Positions 31,980 through 43,703 are shown, counted from the stretch's first letter. The stretch: DNA of 64,000 bases from Shinisaurus crocodilurus (GCA_021292165.1 CM037878.1:193067118-193131117); one strand, 5' to 3'. Translations and numbers: made by a program. The notes: generated by a model not told the origin, from the letters alone.

Positions 31980-34040
31980 AGAAATCTGCAACAGACTAAA
32001 ATGAGTTCACATTTCTAAGAATGCAACTCACGGCCAACTGACTTTTCCTGAGTCGTGTGGTCTTGTGGACTGTTTTATTTCTAATTTTATGTAATTTTTC
32101 ACAAATTTAGCTGTAGAAAAATGTAATCCTATACCTACTTACTTGGAAGTCAGTCTCATTGATTTTCTGTAGACATATATAGGATTGCTTGGTTAATCTA
32201 ATTCCACAGTCCCGTCCCCCCACACACACACTTGAGGTGGTGGTGGGAGGCCTGAATCTGCTTGGAAACAGGTGCATGAGGAGAATCTCTCACATTCTGG
32301 TTTCCCAGTAGAATGGGGGGGGGGCTCCCCACCACCCTATCTTTTGCAACCTCCCCCCCACACACACACACCAAAAACTGCCAAACAGCATCATTTTCTC
32401 TTTCGCCTTCTCAGCAAGTAATTGTATGTTCTAACCACTGTACCGTAGGAGTCCTCCCAGGTCATATCAAGTTCTGTTCTGCAGGCTGTGGGAAGTTGAA
32501 TCTGCTGGAAAATCAGCAGTTTCCAGCAGAAGGGGGGGGGGACAATTCCTAGCAGATTCAGATCCCTCCAACCAACCTGATAAACATCATCATCATCCTC
32601 TTTCTGCTTCTCAGTCTCATCCCCCCCACCACTGAATATTCTAAATCAGGAGTGGTGAGGGAGGGAGGGAGGGAGGGAGAGAGAAAGAGTGCTACTGAGC
32701 ATGCCCATGCTTATGATAAGACCAATTTATCATTGCATGTTAAAAAACAAACAGCCCCCCGCCCAGAAAACTTATTTTAAAGACTAAATATAATGGATTA
32801 AAAAAAAAAAGCTCACCAACCCCAATTCAAAAAGAATAGAAAGCCATCATTGTTTTAGTTGAAAACCCTCCTTTCTCTTCAGGAATTGTGACAACAAAAT
32901 CATCACCAATGTTTTTTTCAAAGTCACTTTTGACACAGAGAGGGGTTTGTTTGTTTTTGCTTTTTGTCTTTAAACTGCACTTTCTCCCTCAAACATTTAC
33001 CAATCTTGCAGACCTTTTCCAGGTATGTAAAACCAGCACTAGTTGTTTCTGGCTTCTGAAAATTTCAGTAAGATTGGTGAAACCATTACCATTTTATTAA
33101 GATTAGAATGACCTGTCTCCCAAGTACCATTTTACATGGTAGAACACTTTTTTTTCTTTTTCTTTTTTACTAATGTACCTTAACAAAGGAGACACTAGTA
33201 TGTCTCCTTTATCCTCACCAATACTTGTTCTTCTATTTAATACTTCTAACTTTCCACTAATTTGCCAGGAACTGGTTAGGCTAATAGGCCCATAGCTTGC
33301 TGGCTCTCCTGTGGATTTCTTTTAGGGTTCGATTGACTATTCTCCAATCATCTAGTAGCAAAGCTGATTTGAGTGATGTTGCATATTTTTGTTAGAAGTA
33401 TCAACAACTTCATCTAAGATCTCCCTAAGTGCATGACATCTGGATGTAATAACTTGTTGATATGTAATTTGTCAGTTAGACCTAGAACTTCCTATACTTG
33501 ACAGCAGGGCTATCCTGTGCACGTTTAATCAGCAAATCCCCCTATGTTCAAAATGCTTTACCCCCTAGTATTAGGGAATATTAGAATTTAGTATTGCAGG
33601 TTTAGTTCTTGAAATACTCTCCTCCCCCCGCCCCGCCCTGCCCAATCCTGCCCCACACAACTGGTTGAGGCCAGGAATCAGTGGATTACTGATGCTTTTG
33701 TCATGACCCCCCAAGCTGGACAGCTTTATTGTTCTGTGAGTTGATGGTGTTTGCATTCAGCTCCTCTTAAATTCTTATTTGATCAGGAAAATTTCTGAAA
33801 TTAATTATGCCATTGAAACATGCACAGTTTACCATAGCTTTCCATTCCTTTGGTTCTTCGCATGTTTTCCCTACTTGTTCTCCTTCTTCTCCTCCTTTGT
33901 ATGCCTCCCTCCCTGGTTTCTTCCTCCATTTCAAGTTCACTTTAGAGTTTTGTTTAGGGGCAGAATAGCATGTATGTTCCCAAAACCAAATTAATTTTTG
34001 TGTCTGGTGACTCTGCAAGAATTTGTTCTTCATAGGATAT
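31980..34040. other. Non-coding, several repeat scraps, no gene
   Basis: Scraps include a 'aatcctatac...gtagacatatataggatt' MITE remnant (32127-32190), C/A-rich runs (32340-32375), two G-runs (32310 and 32531), and (GGGA)n at 32660-32690. Poly-A/T near 32800 and 33150. No frame shows protein features. Confidence 0.35.
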
Positions 34041-34044
34041 AAAT

Positions 34045-34115
34045 ATCATAGGATCATAGAGTTGGAAGGTGCCTACAAGGCCATCGAGTCCAACCCCCTG
34101 CTCAATGCAGGAAAC
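34045..34115 (-). mobile_element. 5S-SINE/CR1 3' tail fragment
   Basis: Minus orientation tail 'gttggaaggtgcctacaagg', 'ccccctgctcaatgcagg' and the SINE-specific 'aaactagaggag', where it is truncated before the 5S part. The 'ctagagga' junction sequence distinguishes it from CR1 proper. Confidence 0.75.
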
Positions 34116-34139
34116 TAGAGGAGCTTTGGCTTTATTTTA

Positions 34140-34455
34140 TAACTGTGTTTATTAGATTGTTGATGGGTTTTAGCTCAATTATGTATTGAGCTTTAACTGT
34201 GAAGGGGTGGGGGAGGAGGCATGAAAATGTGTACATTTGAAAAATACACACAAACGTGTTTTAATTAAGGGGAGAAATGTGTACATTTCAAAAATGTGCA
34301 CAATCGATCCATACGTTTGAAAAGATGCACACATTTCATGCGAAAAGAAGAAAAGCTTGGCAATCTGATATGGGCACAGGTCAGAATGAGCTTCAAGGTG
34401 GATATCAGAAAACCTCAATGACCCCATTTTGCTGATTCACATATCCCTAATCTGA
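34140..34455 (-). repeat. 'agggatgtg...' interspersed element, copy A
   Basis: It ends ATTCACATATCCCTAA (34433-34448), the reverse of the AGGGATGTG start of the copy at 56358. It contains 'ggcaatctgatatgggcaca' and 'aatgagcttcaaggtggat' shared with 63255-63305, and repeated AATGTGTACATTT blocks. No coding. Confidence 0.65.
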
Positions 34456-34459
34456 CATC

Positions 34460-36500
34460 ACTCAAAAACTGGGCATGGAATGGCAAGACAGTTGAGTTAC
34501 ATGAACATTTGCCCAATCACCACTATGGAGCATTTACAAGTCACCTGGAAGTAAAAAGGAAAGGAAAGAAAAACGTTGTTTGAATCAGCCTTGTGTTTTA
34601 CTCCATATTTTCCTTCTGTATTCTGACAAATATAGGAAAGAAAGAAGCAGATGTTTCTTAGGACTCCTACAAATAGAGAGTAAATGCCTCTGTATTTGCA
34701 GGTGATAACAGATAGTTGCCAAGGAAACATGTGCTATATATAAGGAATCAAATTAATTTTGCTGACAAATGGACAAAGCTATAGCAAATGACAAGATGGC
34801 AATTTGACAATCTAAGGTGAGGTTAGTTAAAGTTGGCTAAGTCAGTATTCAGGTCATGAGAACATAGTCCATTTTCAGGAATGTTAACCCTTCACCAAAC
34901 CAACTCTCAATTTATCATTTTCATCAAGGGCCACTTTTCTAGCTAAAAGAGTTGAAGTGTGCAGTTGTCAACCATTTCAATAGAAAACATGGGCAATACA
35001 TTTTCAATTTAAGAAGTGCTTGAAGTGAATGAGCTCCTGTTGGTCAGCATTTTGTCGCTAATTAAATGGTGTAGTTAAATGCAGCCAACATTAACACCCC
35101 CTCTTTTTTTCTTTTGGTAACATCAAATTTGAATGATTCTGTCCTACAACAAGGGTAAGAAAGTCTACAGTTGTTGCATTTACATGGTAACATCATTTAT
35201 TTGGGATGAGAACAGGAGAAAGGGACATGTTCCCCCTGATGGAAGGGGTACTGCCTGTGACCTGTTTATGAAGAAATGTGTGAATTTTGGTATATTCTTA
35301 TGAAAAACAAACTGAATACAATCCTCACCAATCTACACTGGCCACATTCAATTGGTATAGCTGTTCCTAGCCAAGAGAGGACCATGTTGTATCTGCCTTC
35401 CATGATGCTGTTAAAGATAAGGAGTCTGTCACACACAAAAAGGGTGTGACAAGTAACCATAAATCAGCACCACAAACATAGTTGAATACAGGGATTCAAA
35501 GTCAGACTCTAAAGTGCTAAGCACTCAAAACACTCTGCCTGGCTAGACAAATCTATCAGTGTTGTTTTCTGCTAGGTTATGAAGAAATCTGAAAATTTTG
35601 TTAAGTTGTTATAAAAAAACCAACCAAATGAAATTCTCACCCATCCCCCCCCTACTCTACACTAGAGTCTACAGTGTCCAGAGAGAAATTAATCTCTGGC
35701 ATCTGCCAGCAGAGGTGTCCGTTGGTGTCCAAACTGATCGATGTGAAAGGGGGGGAAAGTCCCTTTGAACTCCTTGGCATAAGTCACCAAAATGGTTTCA
35801 TGTAGGCCACTGAACACTCTCTAACAACTTCCCAGAGTGACTGAACAAAAACTAATGAGCAAGCAAGACAGACTCCCTTTCTGAGTAATTCCAATCTGTG
35901 CCCATCATTACCGTACATAAAATGTAATGTAGAACAGCCACAGATTCTTGCTCAGTGACTACTGTAGCCTCCTTCATTGGGTGTAACAGCAAATTATTCA
36001 TCTTTCTCATCACTTAGCTGCTTGTTTCCCCATACCCTTTATCTGCTCCATTCCTGTTTCTTGGAGCAGAGTAGTGACAGTATAGCACAAAGCAAACAGG
36101 ATTATTTGCATACAGCCCAAGGTTCCTTGGGAAAAGATCTTTTCATCTTCCCTCACAGGGCTGTGGAGTCATTTTTCCATCTTTGTCTTGTGATGCAGGC
36201 AAATTGTGCTGAACGAGAGAAGGGTTTATGCCTCGGGGCCTTTTTCTGCACAGTGGGATCCCACCACTTCCCTGTGCAAGAAGAGGCAAGATTTATTCCT
36301 TTGGGAGAGTATCAGCAGAAGCAAAAAAAGAAAAACTGCAAATGTGTCCTTAAGATTCTACCTTACTGGATACATATAAAAGTCAAATAGATGCATTAAA
36401 TGAACAGAGCTGTTTTGACTTCAGATTTTCTGCATAATTTCTATAAAGTTATATTGGATTCTTTCACTTGAGGCCCAATTCATACACGATCAGCTGGCGT
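34460..36500. other. Non-coding; candidate conserved block 34740-35100
   Basis: No repeat is recognised. The part 34740-35100 is repeat-free with words such as CAGCATTTTGTCGCTAATTA near 35045 and TTAAATGCAGCCAACATTAA, typical of conserved regulatory DNA. A 137-residue frame at 35977-36390 has no domain and is probably chance. Confidence 0.3.
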
Positions 36501-36504
36501 GGCT

Positions 36505-36719
36505 GCTTTCATACTACTAGGGATAGGCACATTTTTATTTCCAGTCTGTTTCACCTTCACATGAATTCACCCATAAGTCTGTTCCTTCCTATTTCCTCAT
36601 TAATCTGTGATCTTTAAAAAGCCTGCATGAAAAATTGCATTTAAATATTTATCTAAATATTTATTTTTATGCATGTTTTTCTCAAAATCTGCATTTGTAA
36701 ATGTATTGAAAATGGATTC

Positions 36720-36720
<1 letters not shown>
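36505..36720. repeat. Possible 'agggat' element fragment
   Basis: It starts TAGGGATAGGCACATTTTTA and contains 'ttcaccttcacatgaattc' and 'tgcatgaaaaattgca', similar in style to copies at 34140, 56355 and 62930, and breaks off at the microsatellite at 36719. Confidence 0.4.
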
Positions 36721-36771
<51 letters not shown>

Positions 36772-36772
36772 T
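36719..36772. repeat. (TA)n(CA)n compound microsatellite
   Basis: About 26 bases of TA followed by about 27 bases of CA. Confidence 0.97.
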
Positions 36773-36851
36773 GCAATAGAATATTCAGAAACAAGTGCAA
36801 AGGCCAGTGGCCCTCCCCCTTAGTATTGCAGGACATATTTTAGGTACCCTT

Positions 36852-37290
36852 TAGGGCGCAATCCTATGTCCCTCCTACCTTGTCTGGTAGGGGCTGGAAG
36901 CCCTTCTGACCCAGAAATCTTTTCTGAGGTCCCAGTGCCATGGATCACCCACCCCTGCATCTTGTAGCCAGCACGGTTCCTTCCACACTGGCAGGGAACC
37001 GAAAATGGTCTTCCGTCTTTGGTTCCCCCATGAGGGGGCATTCCAGGAGGCGGAGAGGGGAAGAGTGAGGCTCTGCCAGATTCTGAGGAATCCAGGTGGT
37101 GCCTCAGCCTCTCCTTCTCACAAGGAGAGGGAAAACATCTACACAGCCAAAATCGGCCAGCTAGATGTTTTTGAGGGTGAGGGAAGCGTGGTGGATATCC
37201 TATCCACTGTGCTCCTCCCACCCTGTGTAGGATGCCCACAATCCTCTGGGTTCGGAGGGTTGCGGGCACCCTCATAGGATTGCACTGCCC
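36852..37290. mobile_element. GC-rich MITE, about 440 bp
   Basis: The left end AGGGCGCAATCCTATG and the right end CATAGGATTGCACTGCCC are inverted with a few mismatches. The inside is GC-rich and CpG-containing, unlike the AT-rich flanks. Frames on both strands (90 and 151 residues) have no domains. Confidence 0.55.
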
Positions 37291-37294
37291 AAGA

Positions 37295-37740
37295 CCTTTC
37301 TTTTCACTCAGGCTTTCACTGACTAATTGTGTTGCCCATTTTGTTGATGGGTAGTCATCACTGGGGCTTCACTTGCAAGGAGCCCCAGCAGCAAAGCATC
37401 TCAGCCCCAGTGACAAACAGTCAGCACACAAGTGAGTTAAGCTCCTGTGCGAGGAGAAGGTAAGTGTTATCTACTTATTAGTTATTTATCTATTAAATTA
37501 CCCAAAATAATGTAAAACTCAAAAATTATCAGCTGAAGCCAAAGCAAGTGCTCAGCAAAGGGAACTAAATCCCAAAAGGGTAACCCTTTACAAACTTACA
37601 GTTAGGAGCTAAATCCCAGGAGGGAAAGCTAGACTTACAGTTCTTGTAGCCTTGCTCTAACAGAATATCCCAAGTGCTTGAAGAGAACCTCAACCACATA
37701 TTTCAACTAAATCCAAGGAGGGGAAAAGCAACAAATAGCT
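37295..37740. other. Non-coding, no recognised feature
   Basis: Contains a repeated phrase 'agccccagcagcaaagcatc' / 'agccccagtgacaaac' (37381, 37404) that recurs near 38541 ('gagccccagtgacaaagcatc'), suggesting a local or interspersed duplication. Confidence 0.35.
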
Positions 37741-37743
37741 CTA

Positions 37744-37993
37744 CAGTCATGCCTTGGATTGAGAGCATAATTCGTTCCGGAAACGTGCTTGTAATCCAAA
37801 ACACTCTTATATCAAAACGAAATCCCCCCAAAAAAATTTGTATAGAGATTTTTAATTTAAGCCGTACTACAGTACTTGTATTACAAGACGTCGCTTGTAT
37901 ATCAAGTAAAAAATAAATAAATAAATATTTAAAAATTTGCTTGTCTTGCAAAACGCTCTCAAACCAAGTTACTTGCAATCCAAGGTATTACTG
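37744..37993. mobile_element. Tc1/mariner-type MITE with TA target duplication
   Basis: Ends CAGTCATGCCTTGGATTG and, in reverse at the right, CAGTAATACCTTGGATTG. TA dinucleotides lie at 37742-37743 and 37994-37995. Inner 'ttcgttccggaaacgtgctt' is typical of the family. An (AAAT)n tract sits inside. No transposase frame. Confidence 0.85.
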
Positions 37994-37999
37994 TATTTC

Positions 38000-38640
38000 G
38001 ACAAGAGCCACTGTGCAGGCCTAGCTGGTGGAAGAGTCTGCTTATAAGCAAAAAGTGTAAGCTAGCTTCACTTTGGGTTCAGTGTAGGCTCATGTTTTTT
38101 AGGTCTTATAGAGCAGCTCATAAACTAAAGCTTTGAGAATTCAGCTTATCATTTAGTTTAAACACATGCAGAGACTCAGCACTTGGAAACCACATCCCTT
38201 CCTAAATCAGATACCAAGCATCAGTCACCCAGCCCCTTGCATCCCCAGGGAAGCCTGAACCACATCCCTTCCCAAATCACCTACCCTTTATCTGTTGTCT
38301 CTTCCAATGACCCATTGACTATTGCCCTCTCCCCTAAATAGGAAATCTCCACTCCTAGGGAGTGTATTGACCTACATTCCCACTCACTGGAAGCTAGTGC
38401 AGACCAGTAGTTCAGCCACAGCCTCCCCTGCTTTTCAAACAAGGCCCTCTAATCAGCTTGGCTGTAGCAGTAGTTCAGCCAAGCTAGCTAAAGCTAATGA
38501 GGAGGCAGGCTTGAGAGCAAGCCAGCTCTCCAAGCGTGAGGAGCCCCAGTGACAAAGCATCAGCACGCAAGCAAGTTAAGCACCCATGCAAGTTTAGCAA
38601 TGGGGTGAGGAGACCAGGACAGTTGACTCTTCCTTCCCTG
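38000..38640. other. Non-coding, no recognised feature
   Basis: Two near-identical phrases 'accacatcccttcc' (38190 and 38261) and 'gtagttcagcca' (38408 and 38470) hint at small local duplications. Otherwise no gene or repeat is identified. Confidence 0.3.
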
Positions 38641-38694
38641 TAAATAAATAAATAAATAACTATACATAATTTCCGCACAGTGACTGCAGTTCTA

Positions 38695-39745
38695 TCAGAT
38701 TTAATATGTATTTCAGTGGGAAATTGGCAAGGAAGTCCAACACTGTCACATTTGACTTCAAAAGAGGAAACATCTCTAAAATGAGGGAACTTGTAAAAAG
38801 GAAGTTGAAAGGGGGAATCAAGATGGTTAAATCCCCTCAAAATGCTTGGAGGTTACTCAAAACCACAATCCTAGAATCTCAGCTAGACTGTACACCACAG
38901 GTTAGGAAAGGTAGCACCTTAGTCCAAGTGCTCACCAGCATGGTTAATGAGCGGGGTCAAGGAAGCTATTAGAGAAAAGGTGGCTTCTGTCAGAAAATGG
39001 AAGTCTTGCCCAAATGAGGAAAATAAAAGGGAGCACAAGCTTTCAGAAAGGAGACAAGAGCAGACAAAAAGAGATGCAAAAAAGCATTTTAAGGACCATA
39101 TTGTGTACAATTCTGGTCACCTCACCTAAAAAAGGATATTTTAGAGTTGGAAAAAGTGCAGAAAAGGGCAACTGAAATGATCAAGGGGTTGGAGCAACTC
39201 CCCTATGAGGAAAGGTTACAATAGCTGGTATTGTTCAGCTTTGAGAAAAGGCAAGTAAGGGGAGACATGATAAAGGCGTACAAAGTTATGCATGGTGTGG
39301 AGGAAGTGGATAGAGAGACATTTTTCTCCCTCTCTCATGACACTAGAACCCAGGTCATCTCAGGAAGCTGATTGATGGGGGATTCAGGACAGATAAAAGG
39401 AAGTACTTCTTCAAACAGCGCATAGTTAAACTATGGAAATCACTTCCACAAGATGTAGTGATGGTCACCAGTTTGGGTGGCTTTAAAAGGCGATTGGACA
39501 AATTCATGGAGGAGAAGGCTATCCATGGCTACTAGTCATAATGGCTATATGCTACCTCCAGTATCAGAGGCAGTATGCCTATGTATACCAGTTGCTGGGG
39601 AACCTGGGCAGGAGGGTGCTGTTGCACTCATGTCCTGCTTGTGTGTTTCCTGTGGGCCACTGGTTGGCCACTGTGTGAACAGAATGCTGGACTAGATGGA
39701 CTCTTGGTCTGAGCCAGCACGGCTCTTCTTAAATGTTTTGAGAGT
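38695..39745 (+). mobile_element. CR1-type LINE with large internal deletion
   Basis: The first part (38706-39090) encodes the ORF2 linker between endonuclease and RT: 'NTVTFDFKRGNISKMRELVK', 'PQNAWRLLKTTILESQLDCT', then 'EENKREHKLSERRQEQTKRD' in another frame. At about 39095 it jumps to the extreme C-terminus ('YNSGHL', 'EQLPYEERL', 'RTDKRKYFFKQ', 'SLGGFKRRLDKFMEEKAIHG') and runs to the CR1 3' UTR ('gaatgctggactagatgga'). The whole RT core is missing. The jump could be a deletion or a template switch during insertion. Confidence 0.82.
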
Positions 39746-39930
39746 GATTTTTATTTTTATTTGTTTTGTTTTAAGCGTTTTAACTGAGGTATTTTGTATC
39801 ATCTGTTGTTGTTTTTTAAATTAACTATTAGCATTCCGTATTTTAAGTTTTATAAACGACTTGGACATGTCTTTTTAGATACAGTCAGGTGGTTTATAAA
39901 TTGATTGAATAAATATATAAATAATAGCGC
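39745..39930 (+). mobile_element. L2-like LINE 3' terminus (fragment)
   Basis: 'ttttaagcgttttaactg', 'acgacttggacatg', 'tcaggtggtttataaattg' and (AATA)n: the terminal stem and tail pattern of L2-type elements, decayed. Confidence 0.45.
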
Positions 39931-41195
39931 AATCCTATGGTCCCTGGATGAGCATCCCAGGGACCATGGGATATGTCAGCTGCTCCCTGCTGAGGCCATA
40001 GACATTCACACAACCCCGTGAGGGGATTCTAACATCAGGCTGTTCCATATCCCCTGACCCCATCCCCTCTCATTCACCTCAAAAAGCACTGTGGTGGTTG
40101 CTACTCCGAGGTTGCAATAGCAACTTCGGAGGAGCTTGGGGAGGAAAAAAGGGAGAGGGGACAGGAAAGGCCAGGATCTGCAGGATCCATCCTATGGCCA
40201 CTCTACCTACCACCAGTAAGTCAGCTATATGGGCTCAGAGGCCTATTTGGCTGAAATCGCCTCCATCCTCTTCCCATCCTGCCTGACTCTTGCCAGCAGA
40301 GCATAGGCTATACAGAGCACTCTAAGTCACTATCAGCACATTAGCCTGGCAGGTGTGGATCAGGTCAGTTCATATCAGAATTCACAATGTCTGAATTCCC
40401 CAAGGAGCCCTACTTGCCTGTACAGCAACTTTTGGAGAAAGCAGATAATGTGGGCTGGACCTGCAGTGGAGTTACTTCTCACACTAGCCCCTGCCTTCTG
40501 GCTTCCTGAAGGTATCTATCTGGTTACTGTGGAAAGCAGTATGATGCTGGTCTCTCAATAAACTTGTGAACAGATCTATCACTACTAATAAAATATGGGT
40601 ATCCTAAGATACAATGTATCTGAATGTTTGGGCTTCCCAAACAGGTGTGAATGATTTAACGGGTTTGTAATAAGTTGTATTGCTAAGTTCCCTGTTGCTT
40701 TCTTTTATATATATCTTTGTGTCAAAATCAAAAACAACAATAGCTCTTCACCACTCATGAGCAGGTTTAAGAATAACTGTAGTATCTTTTCTTTAAACTG
40801 TTCAAAATTCTCCATTAATAACCAGGCAAATCATGCAAAATGGAAATACATTTCTGTTTTAAAAAGTGGAAATCTTGTAGGACTAATTCATCCAAAACTG
40901 TAATATGAGAGTTGGTACTCTGTGGTATAAATTTAGATCTACATCAAAGAATTATTTGCATTTTGGCTCACTGAGGTATGGGGGGGCAATCTCTTAGTTA
41001 CAATAATCTAGAGAATTTGTACAAATCCACTCTCATATAAACTGTATTTATTTGTTTATTAACCAAATGAAGAGAGATTAATATTCATCCCTCTCATAAT
41101 ACCAGAACTTGAGATTACCCGAATGCCTTGTGCACTCAGACCCAACAAAAAAGAAATGAGACACAGCTTATCTGGTAACAAGGGCCACAGTTTCA
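39930..41195. other. Non-coding; GC-rich start 39930-40330
   Basis: It opens with GCGCAATCCTATGGTCC, the border motif of the MITE at 36852, followed by about 400 GC-rich bases and a 'ggatccatcctatgg' near 40184. A second end is not clear. 40330-41195 is AT-rich without features. Confidence 0.35.
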
Positions 41196-41196
41196 T

Positions 41197-41369
41197 TCAT
41201 AGAATCATAGAATAGTAGAGTGGGAAGGGGCCTATAAGGCCATCAAGTCCAACTCCCTGCTCAGTGCAGGAGAACAGATGTGGGCAGCCCAGGCAGTCAC
41301 CTATCCAAGTACTGACCCGGCTCATACCTGCTTAGCTTCAGCTTGTGGCCCGCATTAGGTGCTCTCGAC
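41197..41369 (-). mobile_element. 5S-rRNA-derived SINE with CR1 tail, older subfamily
   Basis: The minus strand reads 'gaagctaagcaggtatgag', 'gtcagtacttggatagg', then 'tgactgcctgggctgccc' before the CR1 tail. Compared with the other copies, more of the 5S 3' part is kept (5S has GACCGCCTGGGAATACC here). It carries two ATTCTATG-type units at its end (41197-41213). It therefore looks like an earlier form of the family. Confidence 0.8.
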
Positions 41370-41985
41370 GAATCTGCAACTAGCAGGGCTCTGTTTAACT
41401 CACTGCCAGACACAGTGTATTAAATTTGGAATGAGGCAACAGACCATCTCTCTCCACACCTAAACCCCTGGTTAGGCAAGGCCCCTGGCTCAGAGCTCCC
41501 AGAGCAGTTAAACCTTCCTGTTCATGGCTTCTCACGGCCCTCACATTGAAAAATACGCTGGAGGGGATTGGCTCTCATCAACCCCCTAGGCCAATTAGCT
41601 TTTGGTGATTAAGTTGGGCAGGCCCCCAAAGGGGCTTCCAACCTGCTCTCCTTGAGCCTAACAGTCTTGAGGGGGAGGTCTTGGGAAGTCTTTTTATTTA
41701 TTTATTTATTTATCCTGAAAGTGCTGTCTTATTCAATGCTCAAAAAACCTGTCAGCTTAAGACCAGAGCTAAGGCTATCTCAAGTTTGCTCAAGCTCCCC
41801 AAATTCAGGAAATTGGAAGCTAAGGCTGATGCCTTAACAGACATGGCCTGAAACCAGTGATGATGTCATGCAATGTCACAAACTCTGCTCACTTACTTCT
41901 TACCCTTCATGGACCCACACTTTTCCTTGGCCTTTCACGCCTTAACTAAATGATTTAGCAGAGGAGACAGTAAAAAGAGCTCATT
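41370..41985. other. Non-coding, no recognised feature
   Basis: Moderately GC-rich with a (TTTA)n run at 41693-41712. No gene. Confidence 0.3.
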
Positions 41986-42110
41986 GTTGCAGTTTGTTAG
42001 TAAGAAGTCTAAATGCCCCTGAAGAAGGAATTGCATCCCAAAACACAATGGACACTGAGAATGATTTCTTTCCTGTTTCTATCCCCCCCCCCCACACACA
42101 CACACTGCAT
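41985..42110 (+). other. Hammerhead-like motif, decayed, and poly-C/(CA)n
   Basis: 42019-42046 reads CTGAAGA, A, GGAATTGCATCC, C, AAAACAC. The hairpin GGA/TCC is where stem II would be, and AAAA could be a CpG-decayed GAAA. It sits before a (C)n(CA)n run at 42084-42106. Confidence 0.35.
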
Positions 42111-43485
42111 TCAGTGCCTCTCTCCACTTTGTTGGTTTTATTGGAGGGTTTTTAGCCATAATGCACAAAATCAGTAATTAGCCCCTATTGCAGAATTAGC
42201 AATTTAAGGTATCTCCCATCTATCTCTGAATAGTTATTGTAACCATTTGAAATAAGAAAGAGGAATCAAAACCTGGAGCAAGAGAAAAGATCCCTTTCTG
42301 AAATGCGTCGCTCCATCAGTGGTACAAAGAGCAGATCTCCCACTGTGTCTGACAGAGTGATTCAGTTTATCCACATTATTATCTTCATGTTCCACAGCCC
42401 AATCTTCAGTATCACACACTACTTTTTTTGTTTCCTTCAAACCTGAAGTGCAGGGAAACTGACAAAAGAATTTCTAGAAAGGAACTCTAGCAAGCAGGTT
42501 AGTAGTAATGCATTTGAAAGCATTTTTTTTTATTCTTTTCTCTTTTTTTGTGTATAGCTCTTTTTACTCAAAGGTGGCATTATATGGATTTTTCATGCTA
42601 GTACGAATAAAATTCTAGTCTTCTGAGAGTCACCTTCCTGACTTCACTATTAGGCAGAGGGTCAGGCATTCTGGGAGACTCAATCTCGTCTTTTGCTAGA
42701 GGGACATTAGTATAACTGGTACTCCTGCTCATTTTATGCCTGGCTTTCTTTTTATTCCTTAAATAGTACAGAACATGTTCCAGGTTTTCAGTGAGTCTGT
42801 ACCATGATAGCTATATTGATAGGCATATTTTGATAGATCTTTGCTCACAGGAAATATATCTTTTGTGTCAAACCTACTTTCTCTTTAGTTGTGCACTCTA
42901 CTGAAGTGCCAACCATAATGCCTGTATCCATTTTTCCCTTCTACCAGAGGCTTTCCTTAGGAACAAGTTCTCATTCACTGGCTCAGTCTCCACATTGTGT
43001 GTGCATTGAGGGATGTTTTTCACAAAGACACATTGCAACAGACATCAGCGCTAGGGGCTCAGCTGGCTGGCAGGCAAAGGTTTGCATTAGCTGACCAATA
43101 GGAGGGCATGAGCCAACCAACTGTTGAAAGCTGGGTCTACTTTCTCCTAGGACCATCTTGAAGGTTCTGAAACTTGACAAATTTACCCTTTTTGCTCCTA
43201 TTCTGAAACAGGCATATCATTTCTTTCAAATTTGGGTGAAAACTACTGATGCAGTTTTTTTCAGGCTTGTCAAGGAAGGTAATCCTTCATAGGTTTGGTG
43301 ATGTTCTAAGCAATGGCTCAAGAGTTATTAAGGTTTCCCTATTCCATTAAAGCCTATAGTGGCAACTACTGGTAAAGTTATATGGTGCATGCTCACTTTC
43401 ATAATGAAGCTAGAATGCTGCCAGAGCTCCAGTATTTGGAGAGGGATTTTGTGTTGCAGAGGGAATCTGGATTCTATAGGCCTGC
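42110..43485. other. Non-coding, no recognised gene
   Basis: AT-rich sequence without an identifiable repeat family. Short frames have no protein features. Confidence 0.3.
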
Positions 43486-43489
43486 TTCA

Positions 43490-43662
43490 AACATAATTAC
43501 AACCCAGAGTATGGACTGAGTATGGGTTGAGTATGGATTGTTATTAAATCATGGGTTCTTATTGAATCAAGGGCTGTCATAACATGTGAGCCCTGCACTA
43601 TGGTTTGACTATGAGGCAGGGGAGGTCAAGGGGAAGGTCCCTAATAATAAAAAAAAACAAAC

Positions 43663-43666
<4 letters not shown>
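43490..43666 (+). mobile_element. Left arm of a long inverted-repeat (foldback) element
   Basis: The segment 'cccagagtatggactgagtatggg', 'gttattaaatcatgggtt', 'gccctgcactatggtttgactatg' up to 'aacaaaccac' reappears inverted at 47757-47945. The two arms pair over about 170 bases with roughly 75-80% agreement by eye. The CR1 at 43703-47756 lies between them, so the element existed before the CR1 arrived. Confidence 0.82.

Positions 43667-43702
<36 letters not shown>
43666..43702. repeat. (TA)n at the 5' junction of the CR1
   Basis: About 36 bases of alternating AT lie exactly between the foldback left arm and the first CR1 bases (TTCTAGGAAGACAG). Confidence 0.95.

Positions 43703-43703
<1 letters not shown>

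Noticed and set aside
35977..36390. 137-codon plus-strand frame
   Set aside because: No recognisable motif, no splice or promoter context, and composition like its surroundings. Treated as chance.
36820..37275. 151-codon minus-strand frame
   Set aside because: It is within the GC-rich MITE, where both strands are open because stop codons are rare.
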